In this document: piece after piece, positions 1-5,765 of the stretch
How positions within the stretch are numbered: position 1 is the first letter of the stretch
How the letters are laid out: the number at the start of each line of letters is the position of its first letter
DNA from: DAOTXN01 sp034435435
Lineage (GTDB): Bacteria > Chloroflexota > Anaerolineae > S140-20
Assembly (NCBI GenBank): GCA_034435435.1
Contig: DAOTXN010000121.1
Location: 1-29,176 of the forward strand
Reading direction: 5' to 3'
DNA length: 29,176 nt
Position numbers and translations under genes: made by a program
Notes under the pieces: generated by a model
What the model was told of the DNA's origin: nothing
What the model saw: the letters and a program-made list of their open reading frames with translations, nothing else
The model's database searches: none

Positions 1-128
1 CAATTCTGACCGGCTTTCGCAAATCATACTACTTGCGAGATATAAGCTAGTCGGCAAAGATGCAGAAACCGGCAAATTACAGTGCGGCAGTCTGGCTTTA
101 TCGAAATACACTATGCCGTAATTTCAGC
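1..128. repeat. Left copy of a 128-bp terminal inverted repeat
   Basis: Bases 1-128 are the exact reverse complement of 29047-29174, read base by base. Identity stops at base 129, the first base of the trxA Shine-Dalgarno. The repeat contains a small hairpin (TCGCAA at 17-22 with TTGCGA at 33-38). I see no open frame and no clear promoter in it. It may be a dispersed non-coding repeat at which an assembly broke, or part of a genuine inverted duplication. Confidence 0.9.
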
Positions 129-141
129 AAGGAGTGAATGA

Positions 142-468
142 ATGACCAAACCCATTGCGATTACTGATGCCTCTTTCGAAACCGACGTGCTGGGAGCTGA
201 CAAGCCCATACTGGTAGACTTTTGGGCCACGTGGTGCGGCCCGTGCCTGATGATCGCCCCGATTCTGGAAGAAATTGCCAGCGAATACGCCGACCAGCTC
301 ACCGTGGCTAAATTGGACGTGGATATGAACCCGGCCACGCCCGGTCAGTTTGGCGTGATGGGCATCCCCACGTTGATGCTTTTCAAAGATGGCAAGGCCG
401 TGGAGCGCATAACCGGCTATATGCCCAAGGATCGTCTGCTCGCCAAGCTGACGCCACACCTCAACTGA
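142..468 (+). CDS. trxA: Thioredoxin
   Basis: A 108-aa cytoplasmic thiol-disulfide oxidoreductase that would reduce protein disulfides at the expense of thioredoxin reductase. The active-site motif WCGPC is at residues 31-35, the preceding FWA is intact, and the conserved cis-proline follows in GIPTL (Pro76). Length and layout are those of a single-domain thioredoxin, with no signal peptide or membrane segment. The ATG is preceded by AAGGAG (129-134) with a 7-base spacer. It appears monocistronic: an intrinsic terminator follows 38 bases after the stop. The region upstream of the Shine-Dalgarno is the terminal inverted repeat, so its natural promoter is either inside that repeat or outside the window. 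No thioredoxin reductase gene is present here. Confidence 0.95.
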   Translation: MTKPIAITDASFETDVLGADKPILVDFWATWCGPCLMIAPILEEIASEYADQLTVAKLDVDMNPATPGQFGVMGIPTLMLFKDGKAVERITGYMPKDRLLAKLTPHLN

Positions 469-505
469 ATCGGTCAGTTCTGTGCCGGATGTTATTATCG
501 TCAAC

Positions 506-536
506 AAGCCCGCCTCGTATACGAGGCGGGCTTTAT
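506..536 (+). terminator. Intrinsic terminator of trxA
   Basis: A perfect 14-bp stem, 506-519 with 520-533 (core GCCCGCCTCG / CGAGGCGGGC), is followed by TTTATGTTC. The central four bases TATA would form the loop in practice. The stem is GC-rich and lies just past the trxA stop. Confidence 0.85.
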
Positions 537-583
537 GTTCTTACCCCTTGCAAGACGTTGCCCGCAATGAAGTAAAAGTTCTT

Positions 584-611
584 TTGCGCCCTGTTTGAAC
601 TATGGTATAAT
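584..611 (+). promoter_or_regulatory. Promoter with extended -10, upstream of the 653 gene
   Basis: TATAAT at 606-611 is preceded by TGG, giving an extended -10 (TGnTATAAT). A weak -35, TTGCGC at 584-589, lies 16 bases upstream. The same TGGTATAAT string occurs before tRNA-Val and before the cold-shock operon. Confidence 0.65.
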
Positions 612-652
612 TTTCAGGCTCTCGGTGGTCAAAAATCGAATTAGGGCGGAAG

Positions 653-1471
653 TTGGCTGACCTCCGGGGTCGTCGAATCGAGGACATGAGCGTGGCAATT
701 CCAAGCTGGCTGGGACCCTGGCTGGTTGGGGCCGGATTGGTGGGCCTTGCCCTGGCTTTGCTCGTAGCTGTGCGAGCATATTTTCAGGTGCGCCGCGCCG
801 AATTTTACGTGGTGCGCGAAGAAGCCCGCCGAACCGGTTTGCGAGCCTGGTTGATGGTGTTTCTCTTTTCAGTGTTGACCATGGTTGCCGTTTTTCTCCC
901 CCGCCATACAGCCACACCCAAGTTATTTCCCACACCGACCTTTTTGGCGCCGGCTCAGACGCTCACGACTGTTCCCACGTCTGCTCCCTCCACAGCGACT
1001 CCGACGGCGACGCCCACCGCTGCGCTACAGCCCACCGCTACCGAACCTTTCATCCCCACCTCGACCCCTCCGGCGACCCTGCCGCCCGAATTTGCCTCAC
1101 CCCTGCCCTCGGCTGTTCCTCCGCCCGGCGACGCGCGGCTGGAGTTTTGGACATTTTCCCAAGAGGTGAGCGAAAACAGCCAACCTGTCCGACCGGGGAC
1201 ACAATTCGAGGCCGGCATAGAGCGCGTCTATTTGTTTTTCCGCTACGATGGCTTGCTGCCTAATGCCTCTTGGGCCGCGGTCTGGTATAAGGACGGTCAG
1301 TTATTGAGCGGCGGGGCCTACTTGTGGGAATCCCAACGTCCTACGGGCGAATGGTACGTGTATCTCACCCTAGAAGACGGATATCCGGCCGGGGAATACG
1401 AGGTACAAGTGTGGCTGGGAAGCCGCCTGCAAATTCGGGCCCGTTTTTTGGTGGTAACGGGTGGAGGGTAG
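653..1471 (+). CDS. Hypothetical membrane protein with Thr/Pro-rich linker
   Basis: I do not recognise the family. The 272-aa product has two hydrophobic segments, about residues 20-43 and 65-84. These are followed by a Thr/Ser/Pro-rich stretch (about 86-155) and a C-terminal region rich in aromatic and beta-prone residues (about 160-272). The likely topology is a membrane anchor with an exported C-terminal beta domain on a flexible linker. I start it at TTG 653, which has AGGG (643-646) six bases upstream. An ATG at 686 is possible (261 aa) but has only GAGG two bases away. It is transcribed from the promoter at 584-611 and converges with the kinase gene 10 bases past its stop. The linker type recurs in the LysM proteins and the kinase of this window. 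Confidence 0.6.
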   Translation: MADLRGRRIEDMSVAIPSWLGPWLVGAGLVGLALALLVAVRAYFQVRRAEFYVVREEARRTGLRAWLMVFLFSVLTMVAVFLPRHTATPKLFPTPTFLAPAQTLTTVPTSAPSTATPTATPTAALQPTATEPFIPTSTPPATLPPEFASPLPSAVPPPGDARLEFWTFSQEVSENSQPVRPGTQFEAGIERVYLFFRYDGLLPNASWAAVWYKDGQLLSGGAYLWESQRPTGEWYVYLTLEDGYPAGEYEVQVWLGSRLQIRARFLVVTGGG

Positions 1472-1481
1472 CGCTGGGCGC

Positions 1482-2426
1482 TCAAACAACCAATTGGTCA
1501 TATAGCTTTTCGAGGCTCAAATCCTGACAGACCGTTTCGCGCGATTGCAGCGTGAGCGCCGCCGCTGATACACCCAGACGAATCGCCTCGCCTATGGGCA
1601 TGTCTTCCAACAGTCCAAAAACAATGGCCGCGCTGAGTGCGTCTCCCGCGCCCGTGAGGTCGGCGATCTCTATTTCCAACGCCGGCACATGCCCGCTCTC
1701 GTTGGACGTGGCGTAACATACCCCCATTTCGGCCAGGCTGATGACGGCGATATTGACTCCGCGTGTGACCAGTCGCTTGGCCGCTGCTATGGCATCCTCG
1801 CGGCTTTCGATGGAGCCTTCGCCCAACAGGGCTTCAGCTTCGGCGACGTTCGGCGTGACCATATGCAATTGACTCAAGTAGGGCCGCAAGCGTAAGGCTA
1901 GATTCGCGCTGGTGGGGTCGGCGCACACCCACACTCCATATCTTTGCGCCAAGCGAAAAACTGTCCTGAGGGTCGTGCGCGAAAGGTTGGCGTCAATAAT
2001 GACCATGGCCGCATCCCGAAATAGACGCCGCCGGTCGTTGACATAGCGGGGGGTGATTTGCTTCAAAATAGCCATATCGTCGATGGACACGTGCACGTTT
2101 CCATGCCGGTCAAAGATAACCAGGTAGCTGCCGGTGCGCCCTTCGGGGTCGACTAACACGTGGCGCGTGTCTACACCGCTGTCGGTGGTTTGCGCCAGCA
2201 GCCGTCTCCCGGCGCCGTCGCCGCCAACGACCGACAGTAAAACCGTCGGCACTCCCAAACGGGCTAGGTTTTCAGCGATGTTGCGGCCCACACCTCCCAG
2301 ACTGCTGCGGATCAAACCCTGGTTGGAGGTGCCCGGGACTAGTGGCTTTAACGCGCGTCCCTTTACATCAAGACTGCTTGCGCCGATGACCAAGACAAAA
2401 GTCGCAGATTCGAGGGATTCAGTCAT
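1482..2426 (-). CDS. PfkB-family carbohydrate/nucleoside kinase (pseudouridine kinase-like)
   Basis: A ribokinase/PfkB-fold kinase that would phosphorylate a sugar or nucleoside with ATP. With the start at 2426 (314 aa), the N-terminal signature is GGVGRNIAENLARLG (44-58). The C-terminal PfkB signature is DLTGAGDALSAA (256-267), where Asp262 is the expected catalytic base and GAG the anion hole. The GGVxRN-AENLARLG form resembles pseudouridine kinases (PsuK), but no psuG glycosidase gene is nearby, so the substrate is unproven. I prefer ATG 2426 because GAGG lies six bases before it. An upstream ATG at 2459 would add 11 residues but lacks a good ribosome site. The promoter at 2508-2536 fits either start. 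The gene converges with the 653 gene. Confidence 0.85.
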   Translation of the reverse strand: MTESLESATFVLVIGASSLDVKGRALKPLVPGTSNQGLIRSSLGGVGRNIAENLARLGVPTVLLSVVGGDGAGRRLLAQTTDSGVDTRHVLVDPEGRTGSYLVIFDRHGNVHVSIDDMAILKQITPRYVNDRRRLFRDAAMVIIDANLSRTTLRTVFRLAQRYGVWVCADPTSANLALRLRPYLSQLHMVTPNVAEAEALLGEGSIESREDAIAAAKRLVTRGVNIAVISLAEMGVCYATSNESGHVPALEIEIADLTGAGDALSAAIVFGLLEDMPIGEAIRLGVSAAALTLQSRETVCQDLSLEKLYDQLVV

Positions 2427-2507
2427 AGCGAACCTCGTCGCACAAGATGGGTCTGACATTTATCCAAACTTGGTCCCGCCACGGTAGGGGAGGTTTCTTC
2501 AGTTTGC

Positions 2508-2536
2508 ATTATACACCGGGAGGTATTTTTTGTCAG
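2508..2536 (-). promoter_or_regulatory. Promoter of the PfkB kinase gene
   Basis: Read on the minus strand, the -35 is CTGACA (2536-2531), followed by a 17-base spacer and -10 TATAAT (2513-2508). It differs from the sigma-70 consensus at one position. Between here and the spoVS promoter (2537-2638) I see nothing further. Confidence 0.75.
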
Positions 2537-2638
2537 ATCGAGACTCTGTAATCTACAAAATCCACCCTGTGTAGTAAGATGAGCGCTTGAAGGAATAACG
2601 CGACTTGAGTAACATTTGAAACGACAGGTTAGCTACAC

Positions 2639-2667
2639 TTGATTTTGCCACAAGAATGGTGTAAAAT
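2639..2667 (+). promoter_or_regulatory. Promoter of spoVS
   Basis: TTGATT at 2639-2644, a 17-base spacer, and TAAAAT at 2662-2667. This gives an untranslated leader of roughly 125 bases before the spoVS start, in which I see no clear regulatory structure. Confidence 0.6.
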
Positions 2668-2800
2668 GAACCTATTAACGATAGTGCGTGTTGAGATGGG
2701 CTAGGTTGTAGCGAAAAAACACGGATGACGGCTTTGGTCCTTGCGTCGTGCGCCCCTCGCGCCGCTGTTTGACCGAAGCCACTGCCAAGGAGGCGCTAAC

Positions 2801-3061
2801 ATGGATATCATCAAAGTTTCAACGCGGAGTCGGTCTACATCGGTTGCGGGCGCAATTGCCGGCGTGATCCGGGAACATGGGCGCGCCGAAGTGCAGGCCA
2901 TCGGAGCGGGCGCGGTAAATCAGGCGATTAAAGCTGTCGCTATTGCCCGGGGATATTTGGCGTTAGATGGCATTGACGTTATCTGTATCCCTGCTTTTAC
3001 CGAGGTCGCTATCGACGGGCAAGAGCGCACCGCAGTGAGATTGGTGGTCGAGCCGCGGTAG
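2801..3061 (+). CDS. spoVS: Stage V sporulation protein S family (SpoVS)
   Basis: An 86-aa small basic protein whose whole sequence fits the SpoVS family. It begins MDIIKVSTRSRSTSVAGAIA, has the conserved AIGAGAVNQAIKA segment (about residues 34-46), and ends in a hydrophobic strand region. SpoVS proteins have an Alba-like fold and may bind nucleic acid; in Bacillus SpoVS acts in late sporulation. The family also occurs in bacteria that do not form spores, so sporulation should not be inferred here. ATG 2801 has a strong AAGGAGG (2787-2793) seven bases upstream. An in-frame extension back to about 2741 is therefore unlikely. The gene is monocistronic, with its own promoter and a very strong terminator. 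Confidence 0.9.
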   Translation: MDIIKVSTRSRSTSVAGAIAGVIREHGRAEVQAIGAGAVNQAIKAVAIARGYLALDGIDVICIPAFTEVAIDGQERTAVRLVVEPR

Positions 3062-3134
3062 ACAATGGTTTAGGTTGGGAATGTAGTTCACAAGCCTGTC
3101 GCCTCAAGGGGGGTAGGGTATTCTGCTGATGCAG

Positions 3135-3179
3135 AACCATCAAGAGGCAGTTTGAAAGAACTGCCTCTTGATGGTTTTT
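3135..3179 (+). terminator. Strong intrinsic terminator of spoVS
   Basis: A perfect 18-bp stem (3135-3152 with 3159-3176) has a six-base loop TGAAAG and is followed by TTT. It ends one base before the stop codon of the convergent holB gene. Confidence 0.9.
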
Positions 3180-3180
3180 G

Positions 3181-4305
3181 TCATTCCCCATCCGTTTGTT
3201 TCCCTGCCGATGATTTGAAAAAAGGCAACCGTAGCATCAAGGCTTCGAGCGCCAACCGGGCGTTTGCGTTCGAGTTCAATTGGCGCCACGTGGACAGGAT
3301 AGCTGCAAGCGCACCACGGGCGTCGGCGAGCTCGCTCTGACGAGCCATTCGTACAAGCTCATCGCGTCGATCGATGTGGGTTACGGGCGACGAACTGTTG
3401 CTCAATAATAGCAGCACATCCCGCCACCAGCCGGCCCACAGCTCCAAATGCTCGCCAATCGACGTCGTGGATTGACGAGACAGAACCTCGGCGTACGCGA
3501 ACCGAGCCACTCGCGCGCCATACATAAACCGGCTCAAGTCATCGAGACGTTGCTGTCGCTCTCGAAGCAGTTCTGGAGTGGTCGAGGCTGTCACGGCCCA
3601 ACCCAGACGCCCCGCGCAGATATGACTGAGCAGGTGGGCTTGATCGGGCGCCACATTCCATCGCTCAACGAGCGCTTGTTCGACGATCCTTTGCGGTACG
3701 GGGCGCAGCGCAATCACCTGGCAGCGCGAGACAATGGTTGGCAAAAGCATTTCCGCCTCTCGAGCCAGCAATATGAGGATCGCGTGGGCCGTTGGCTCTT
3801 CCAGCGTTTTGAGCAGCGCGTGGGCGGCTCCGGGCGTGGCTTGCTCAAAACGGTCCAGCACGGCGATCTGCCACTTGCCTTCGAGCGGCGCCAACGTCAA
3901 TTGGCGGGTCAGATCGCGCACTTGGTCGATCTTGAGCGAATTACCAAGGGGTTCTACCCAACGCACATCGGGATGGCTGCCCCGGTCAAGCGAGGCGCTA
4001 TCACTGCCGCCGACGACGAGGCGACAAGCGCGACAGGCGCCGCAAGGAATGGACGTTTCCGTGCATAACAGCGCCTGGGCCAGCGTGCGAGCCAGCGTGC
4101 CCTTGCCCACGTTGGGCAGTCCCGTGATCAGCAGAGCGTGCGCGGGCCGGCCCACGGCCACGGCGTTTCGCAGCAGGTCTACAGCCCAATCGTGCCCAAC
4201 GATGGGCCAGGGGCTCGTGGATTTTGGATTTTGGATAGATTCGCTTCGCTCACTACAGGTTTTGGATTTTGGAGACGCGAATGTTTCATCATCCATCCGC
4301 TCCAT
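3181..4305 (-). CDS. holB: DNA polymerase III delta' subunit (clamp loader)
   Basis: A clamp-loader subunit of the AAA+ family. With the start at 4305 (374 aa) the P-loop region is GLPNVGKGT (62-70), with Gly where Ser/Thr normally follows the Lys. That is compatible with a delta'-type subunit that does not hydrolyse ATP. A four-cysteine zinc module follows (Cys81, 88, 91, 94), then LLKTLEEP (164-171) and the SRC motif (193-195). The N-terminus is uncertain. GTG 4338 abuts its AAGGA with no spacer, ATG 4305 has AGG ten bases before it, and ATG 4296 has GGAG three bases before it. Residues of about 13-29 are encoded by a heptamer-rich repeat (4219-4273), an unusual N-terminal insertion. The gene is divergent from tRNA-Val, and its 5' end comes close to the tRNA promoter. 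Confidence 0.9.
   Translation of the reverse strand: MERMDDETFASPKSKTCSERSESIQNPKSTSPWPIVGHDWAVDLLRNAVAVGRPAHALLITGLPNVGKGTLARTLAQALLCTETSIPCGACRACRLVVGGSDSASLDRGSHPDVRWVEPLGNSLKIDQVRDLTRQLTLAPLEGKWQIAVLDRFEQATPGAAHALLKTLEEPTAHAILILLAREAEMLLPTIVSRCQVIALRPVPQRIVEQALVERWNVAPDQAHLLSHICAGRLGWAVTASTTPELLRERQQRLDDLSRFMYGARVARFAYAEVLSRQSTTSIGEHLELWAGWWRDVLLLLSNSSSPVTHIDRRDELVRMARQSELADARGALAAILSTWRQLNSNANARLALEALMLRLPFFKSSAGKQTDGE
4219..4273. repeat. Heptamer-type repeat (GGATTTT units) within holB
   Basis: Two GGATTTT units, a spacer containing ATTCGCTTCGCTCACTAC, and further GGTTTT/GGATTTT units make about 55 bases of low-complexity sequence. It is translated in holB as a hydrophilic stretch just before the conserved WPIVGHD. 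The pattern resembles heptanucleotide short tandem repeats known from filamentous cyanobacteria; that comparison is from memory and was not searched. Confidence 0.6.
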
Positions 4306-4325
4306 TTTATCATAGCCTGGCAGGG

Positions 4326-4354
4326 TTGCAAAATCCACTCCTTGCTGGTATAAT
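4326..4354 (+). promoter_or_regulatory. Promoter of tRNA-Val
   Basis: TTGCAA (4326-4331), a 17-base spacer and TATAAT (4349-4354), with TGG before the -10 (extended). The predicted start is a few bases before the mature tRNA 5' end. The -35 and -10 overlap the 5' end of the longest possible holB reading frame, on the other strand. Confidence 0.8.
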
Positions 4355-4365
4355 GTGAGTGAGTT

Positions 4366-4439
4366 GGGCGGTTAGCTCAGTTGGCCAGAGCGCCACGTTG
4401 ACATCGTGGAGGCCACAAGTTCAAGTCTTGTACCGCCCA
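4366..4439 (+). tRNA. tRNA-Val (anticodon GAC)
   Basis: The 74-nt gene folds as a complete cloverleaf. The acceptor stem is GGGCGGT (4366-4372) with ACCGCCC (4432-4438), and the discriminator is A4439. The anticodon stem CCACG/CGTGG encloses the loop TTGACAT, with anticodon GAC at 4400-4402. The T-arm is ACAAG-TTCAAGT-CTTGT (4415-4431). The 3' CCA is not encoded, because the discriminator is followed by CCT. The anticodon reads GUC and GUU valine codons. The gene has its own promoter and terminator. Confidence 0.97.
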
Positions 4440-4445
4440 CCTGCA

Positions 4446-4475
4446 TCGGTAGCCTTGATTGGGCTACTGATTTTT
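4446..4475 (+). terminator. Intrinsic terminator of tRNA-Val
   Basis: A nine-pair stem (TCGGTAGCC 4446-4454 with GGCTACTGA 4462-4470, one G-U pair), a seven-base loop and TTTTT (4471-4475). The following stretch, 4476-4613, holds nothing I can support. Confidence 0.8.
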
Positions 4476-4613
4476 ATTGCAAGTGGTTTCGCCAACGCCT
4501 TGCGAACCTCAATCACCGTTCAGTCACCCGACCAGCGCCGTATCTTGCTATGCGGCGCGCTGCGCTATCATAACGCATTTGAGTAACGCTTGCCCAACGG
4601 ACCCCGGATACAA

Positions 4614-4642
4614 TTGGACATTTTGCACAAATGTGGTATAAT
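4614..4642 (+). promoter_or_regulatory. Promoter of the cold-shock operon
   Basis: TTGGAC (4614-4619), a 17-base spacer and TATAAT (4637-4642) preceded by TGG (extended -10). The start would be near 4649, leaving a leader of about 110 bases before the cold-shock gene. Confidence 0.8.
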
Positions 4643-4683
4643 AAGAGTGTAGGACGAAGTAGGTTTCGGCTGTGATAAAGAGA

Positions 4684-4721
4684 ACCGCCCTGACTTGCAG
4701 AGACTGGGTGGTCTTTTTTTT
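4684..4721 (+). terminator. Leader terminator (possible attenuator) before the cold-shock gene
   Basis: A seven-pair stem (ACCGCCC 4684-4690 with GGGTGGT 4706-4712, one G-U pair) with a 15-base loop is followed closely by eight T residues (4714-4721). It lies between the promoter and the coding sequence, so it would stop transcription before the gene unless relieved. The long loop and moderate stem make it a plausible conditional or temperature-sensitive element. No anti-terminator is obvious by eye. Confidence 0.65.
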
Positions 4722-4760
4722 CAGCCTGACCTCACCGCATATCTAACAGGAGTAAAGAAA

Positions 4761-4970
4761 GTGACTGAAAAGGAAACCGGAACTGTCAAGTGGTTCAACG
4801 ACGCCAAGGGCTATGGGTTCATCGCCCGCGACGGCGGAGAGGACGTGTTTGTCCATTTCTCGGCTATCGAGGGGGGCGGATTCCGCTCATTGGAAGAGAA
4901 CCAACGCGTCGAGTTCGCCGTCCAGCAAGGGCCCAAAGGCTTGCAAGCTGTCGACGTGAGAACACTGTAG
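4761..4970 (+). CDS. Cold-shock domain protein
   Basis: A 69-aa single CSD protein that binds single-stranded nucleic acid and acts as an RNA chaperone. RNP1 is KGYGFI (16-21) and RNP2 is VFVHF (29-33); the N-terminal TGTVKWFND is typical. The start is GTG 4761, with AGGAG (4748-4752) eight bases upstream. An upstream TTG near 4695 would translate through the leader hairpin and is rejected. The next gene, an RRM protein, starts 38 bases after the stop, so the two very likely share a transcript. Regulation probably involves the leader terminator at 4684-4721. Confidence 0.93.
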   Translation: MTEKETGTVKWFNDAKGYGFIARDGGEDVFVHFSAIEGGGFRSLEENQRVEFAVQQGPKGLQAVDVRTL

Positions 4971-5008
4971 CCAGGCACAGGCTGTCAATTGTGCAAGTTG
5001 GAGGAAAA

Positions 5009-5296
5009 ATGACCAAGAAACTATACGTGGGAAATCTGAGCTACGACACCACCGATGCGACGCTGACCGAGTTGTTTGGTGAAATCGGAGAGATCGCCTC
5101 GGTGAGCGTCATTACTGATCGCATGTCGGGCCGGCCCAAGGGCTTTGCCTTTGTCGAGATGGCCGACGACGCTTCAGCGCAGACAGCCATCAGCCAGCTT
5201 GACGGCCGGGAGGTGGATGGGCGTTCGATCAAAGTTGCAGAGGCGCGTCCCAAGCAAGAAAATCAGGATCGTGGTGGGCGTCGGCGGCGCTGGTAA
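5009..5296 (+). CDS. RRM-type RNA-binding protein
   Basis: A 95-aa protein with one RNA-recognition motif: RNP2 LYVGNL (5-10) and RNP1 KGFAFVEM (44-51), followed by a short basic tail ending GGRRRRW. Small RRM proteins with Gly/Arg-rich tails are known in cyanobacteria and other bacteria, often cold-responsive. Placement just behind a cold-shock protein supports such a role. ATG 5009 has GGAGGA (5000-5005) four bases upstream. The longer frame reaching back to 4790 overlaps the cold-shock gene in another frame and is not real. A terminator follows 28 bases after the stop. Confidence 0.93.
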   Translation: MTKKLYVGNLSYDTTDATLTELFGEIGEIASVSVITDRMSGRPKGFAFVEMADDASAQTAISQLDGREVDGRSIKVAEARPKQENQDRGGRRRRW

Positions 5297-5324
5297 ACCC
5301 CCACCTACACCTGGACCGCAAATC

Positions 5325-5363
5325 AACCGCACAGCCGCTCTGCAGGCTGCGCGGTTTTTATTT
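5325..5363 (+). terminator. Intrinsic terminator of the csp-RRM operon
   Basis: A 12-position stem (AACCGCACAGCC 5325-5336 with GGCTGCGCGGTT 5345-5356, one A-C mismatch) is followed by TTTATTT. Nothing else is seen between here and the thrS promoter. Confidence 0.85.
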
Positions 5364-5436
5364 CCGTGCTCGCTCTGTCGCTGTACGTTGGCAGGCGGGG
5401 TTGGGGCGTAGTTGCGTCAAAAAGACTGATCACTCG

Positions 5437-5465
5437 TTGACAGAAACGCCCCGAGGCGTTATAAT
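5437..5465 (+). promoter_or_regulatory. Consensus promoter of thrS
   Basis: TTGACA (5437-5442), a 17-base spacer and TATAAT (5460-5465): a perfect sigma-70-type promoter. The transcript would start near 5472 and run through the T-box leader. Confidence 0.9.
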
Positions 5466-5471
5466 CTCCTT

Positions 5472-5745
5472 CATAATTGCATACTCAACGCGACGACCGA
5501 GACGAGTAGTCGGCGGCAAGACCACAGGGAGAGGGGGTCAGTAGACTGCAAGCCCCCTCGGTTGGAAACCGGCGAAAACCCCCCGGGAGCGAGCGCCTGA
5601 AAGGCGACAGTCAATTAAGGCGCTCCGGCTGGCCCCGTTACTGGCCCCAGAGAACAACGAAATCGGCTTCCTGCCTGATTTGTTGTTGAACTTGGGTGGA
5701 ACCGCGTGGATCGCCCCCTCGCCCCAAAGCGAGGGGGCGTTTTGT
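5472..5745 (+). promoter_or_regulatory. Threonine-specific T-box riboswitch
   Basis: The leader carries the T-box hallmark TTGGGTGGAACCGCG (5692-5706), whose TGGA would pair with the 3' end of uncharged tRNA-Thr. Next comes an intrinsic terminator: CGCCCCCTCGC (5712-5722) with GCGAGGGGGCG (5729-5739), then TTTT. In stem I, an AGTAG element lies near 5504-5508 and an AG-bulge-like GGGAGAGG near 5527-5534. The candidate specifier is ACC (5568-5570), preceded by GAA and followed by G. ACC is a threonine codon, matching the downstream gene. A strong extra hairpin (GGAGCGCC with GGCGCTCC, about 5585-5625) fits the stem II/III region. By family knowledge, uncharged tRNA-Thr stabilises the antiterminator and switches thrS on. 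Confidence 0.92.
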
Positions 5746-5765
5746 ATTCAAAAGGAGCAAGTGAG

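Noticed and set aside
4359..4586. Small frame running through tRNA-Val
   Set aside because: It overlaps the complete tRNA and its terminator and has no protein-like features.
4695..4760. N-terminal extension of the cold-shock protein from an upstream TTG
   Set aside because: It would translate across the leader hairpin and T-tract, whereas GTG 4761 has a good AGGAG and matches the usual family length.
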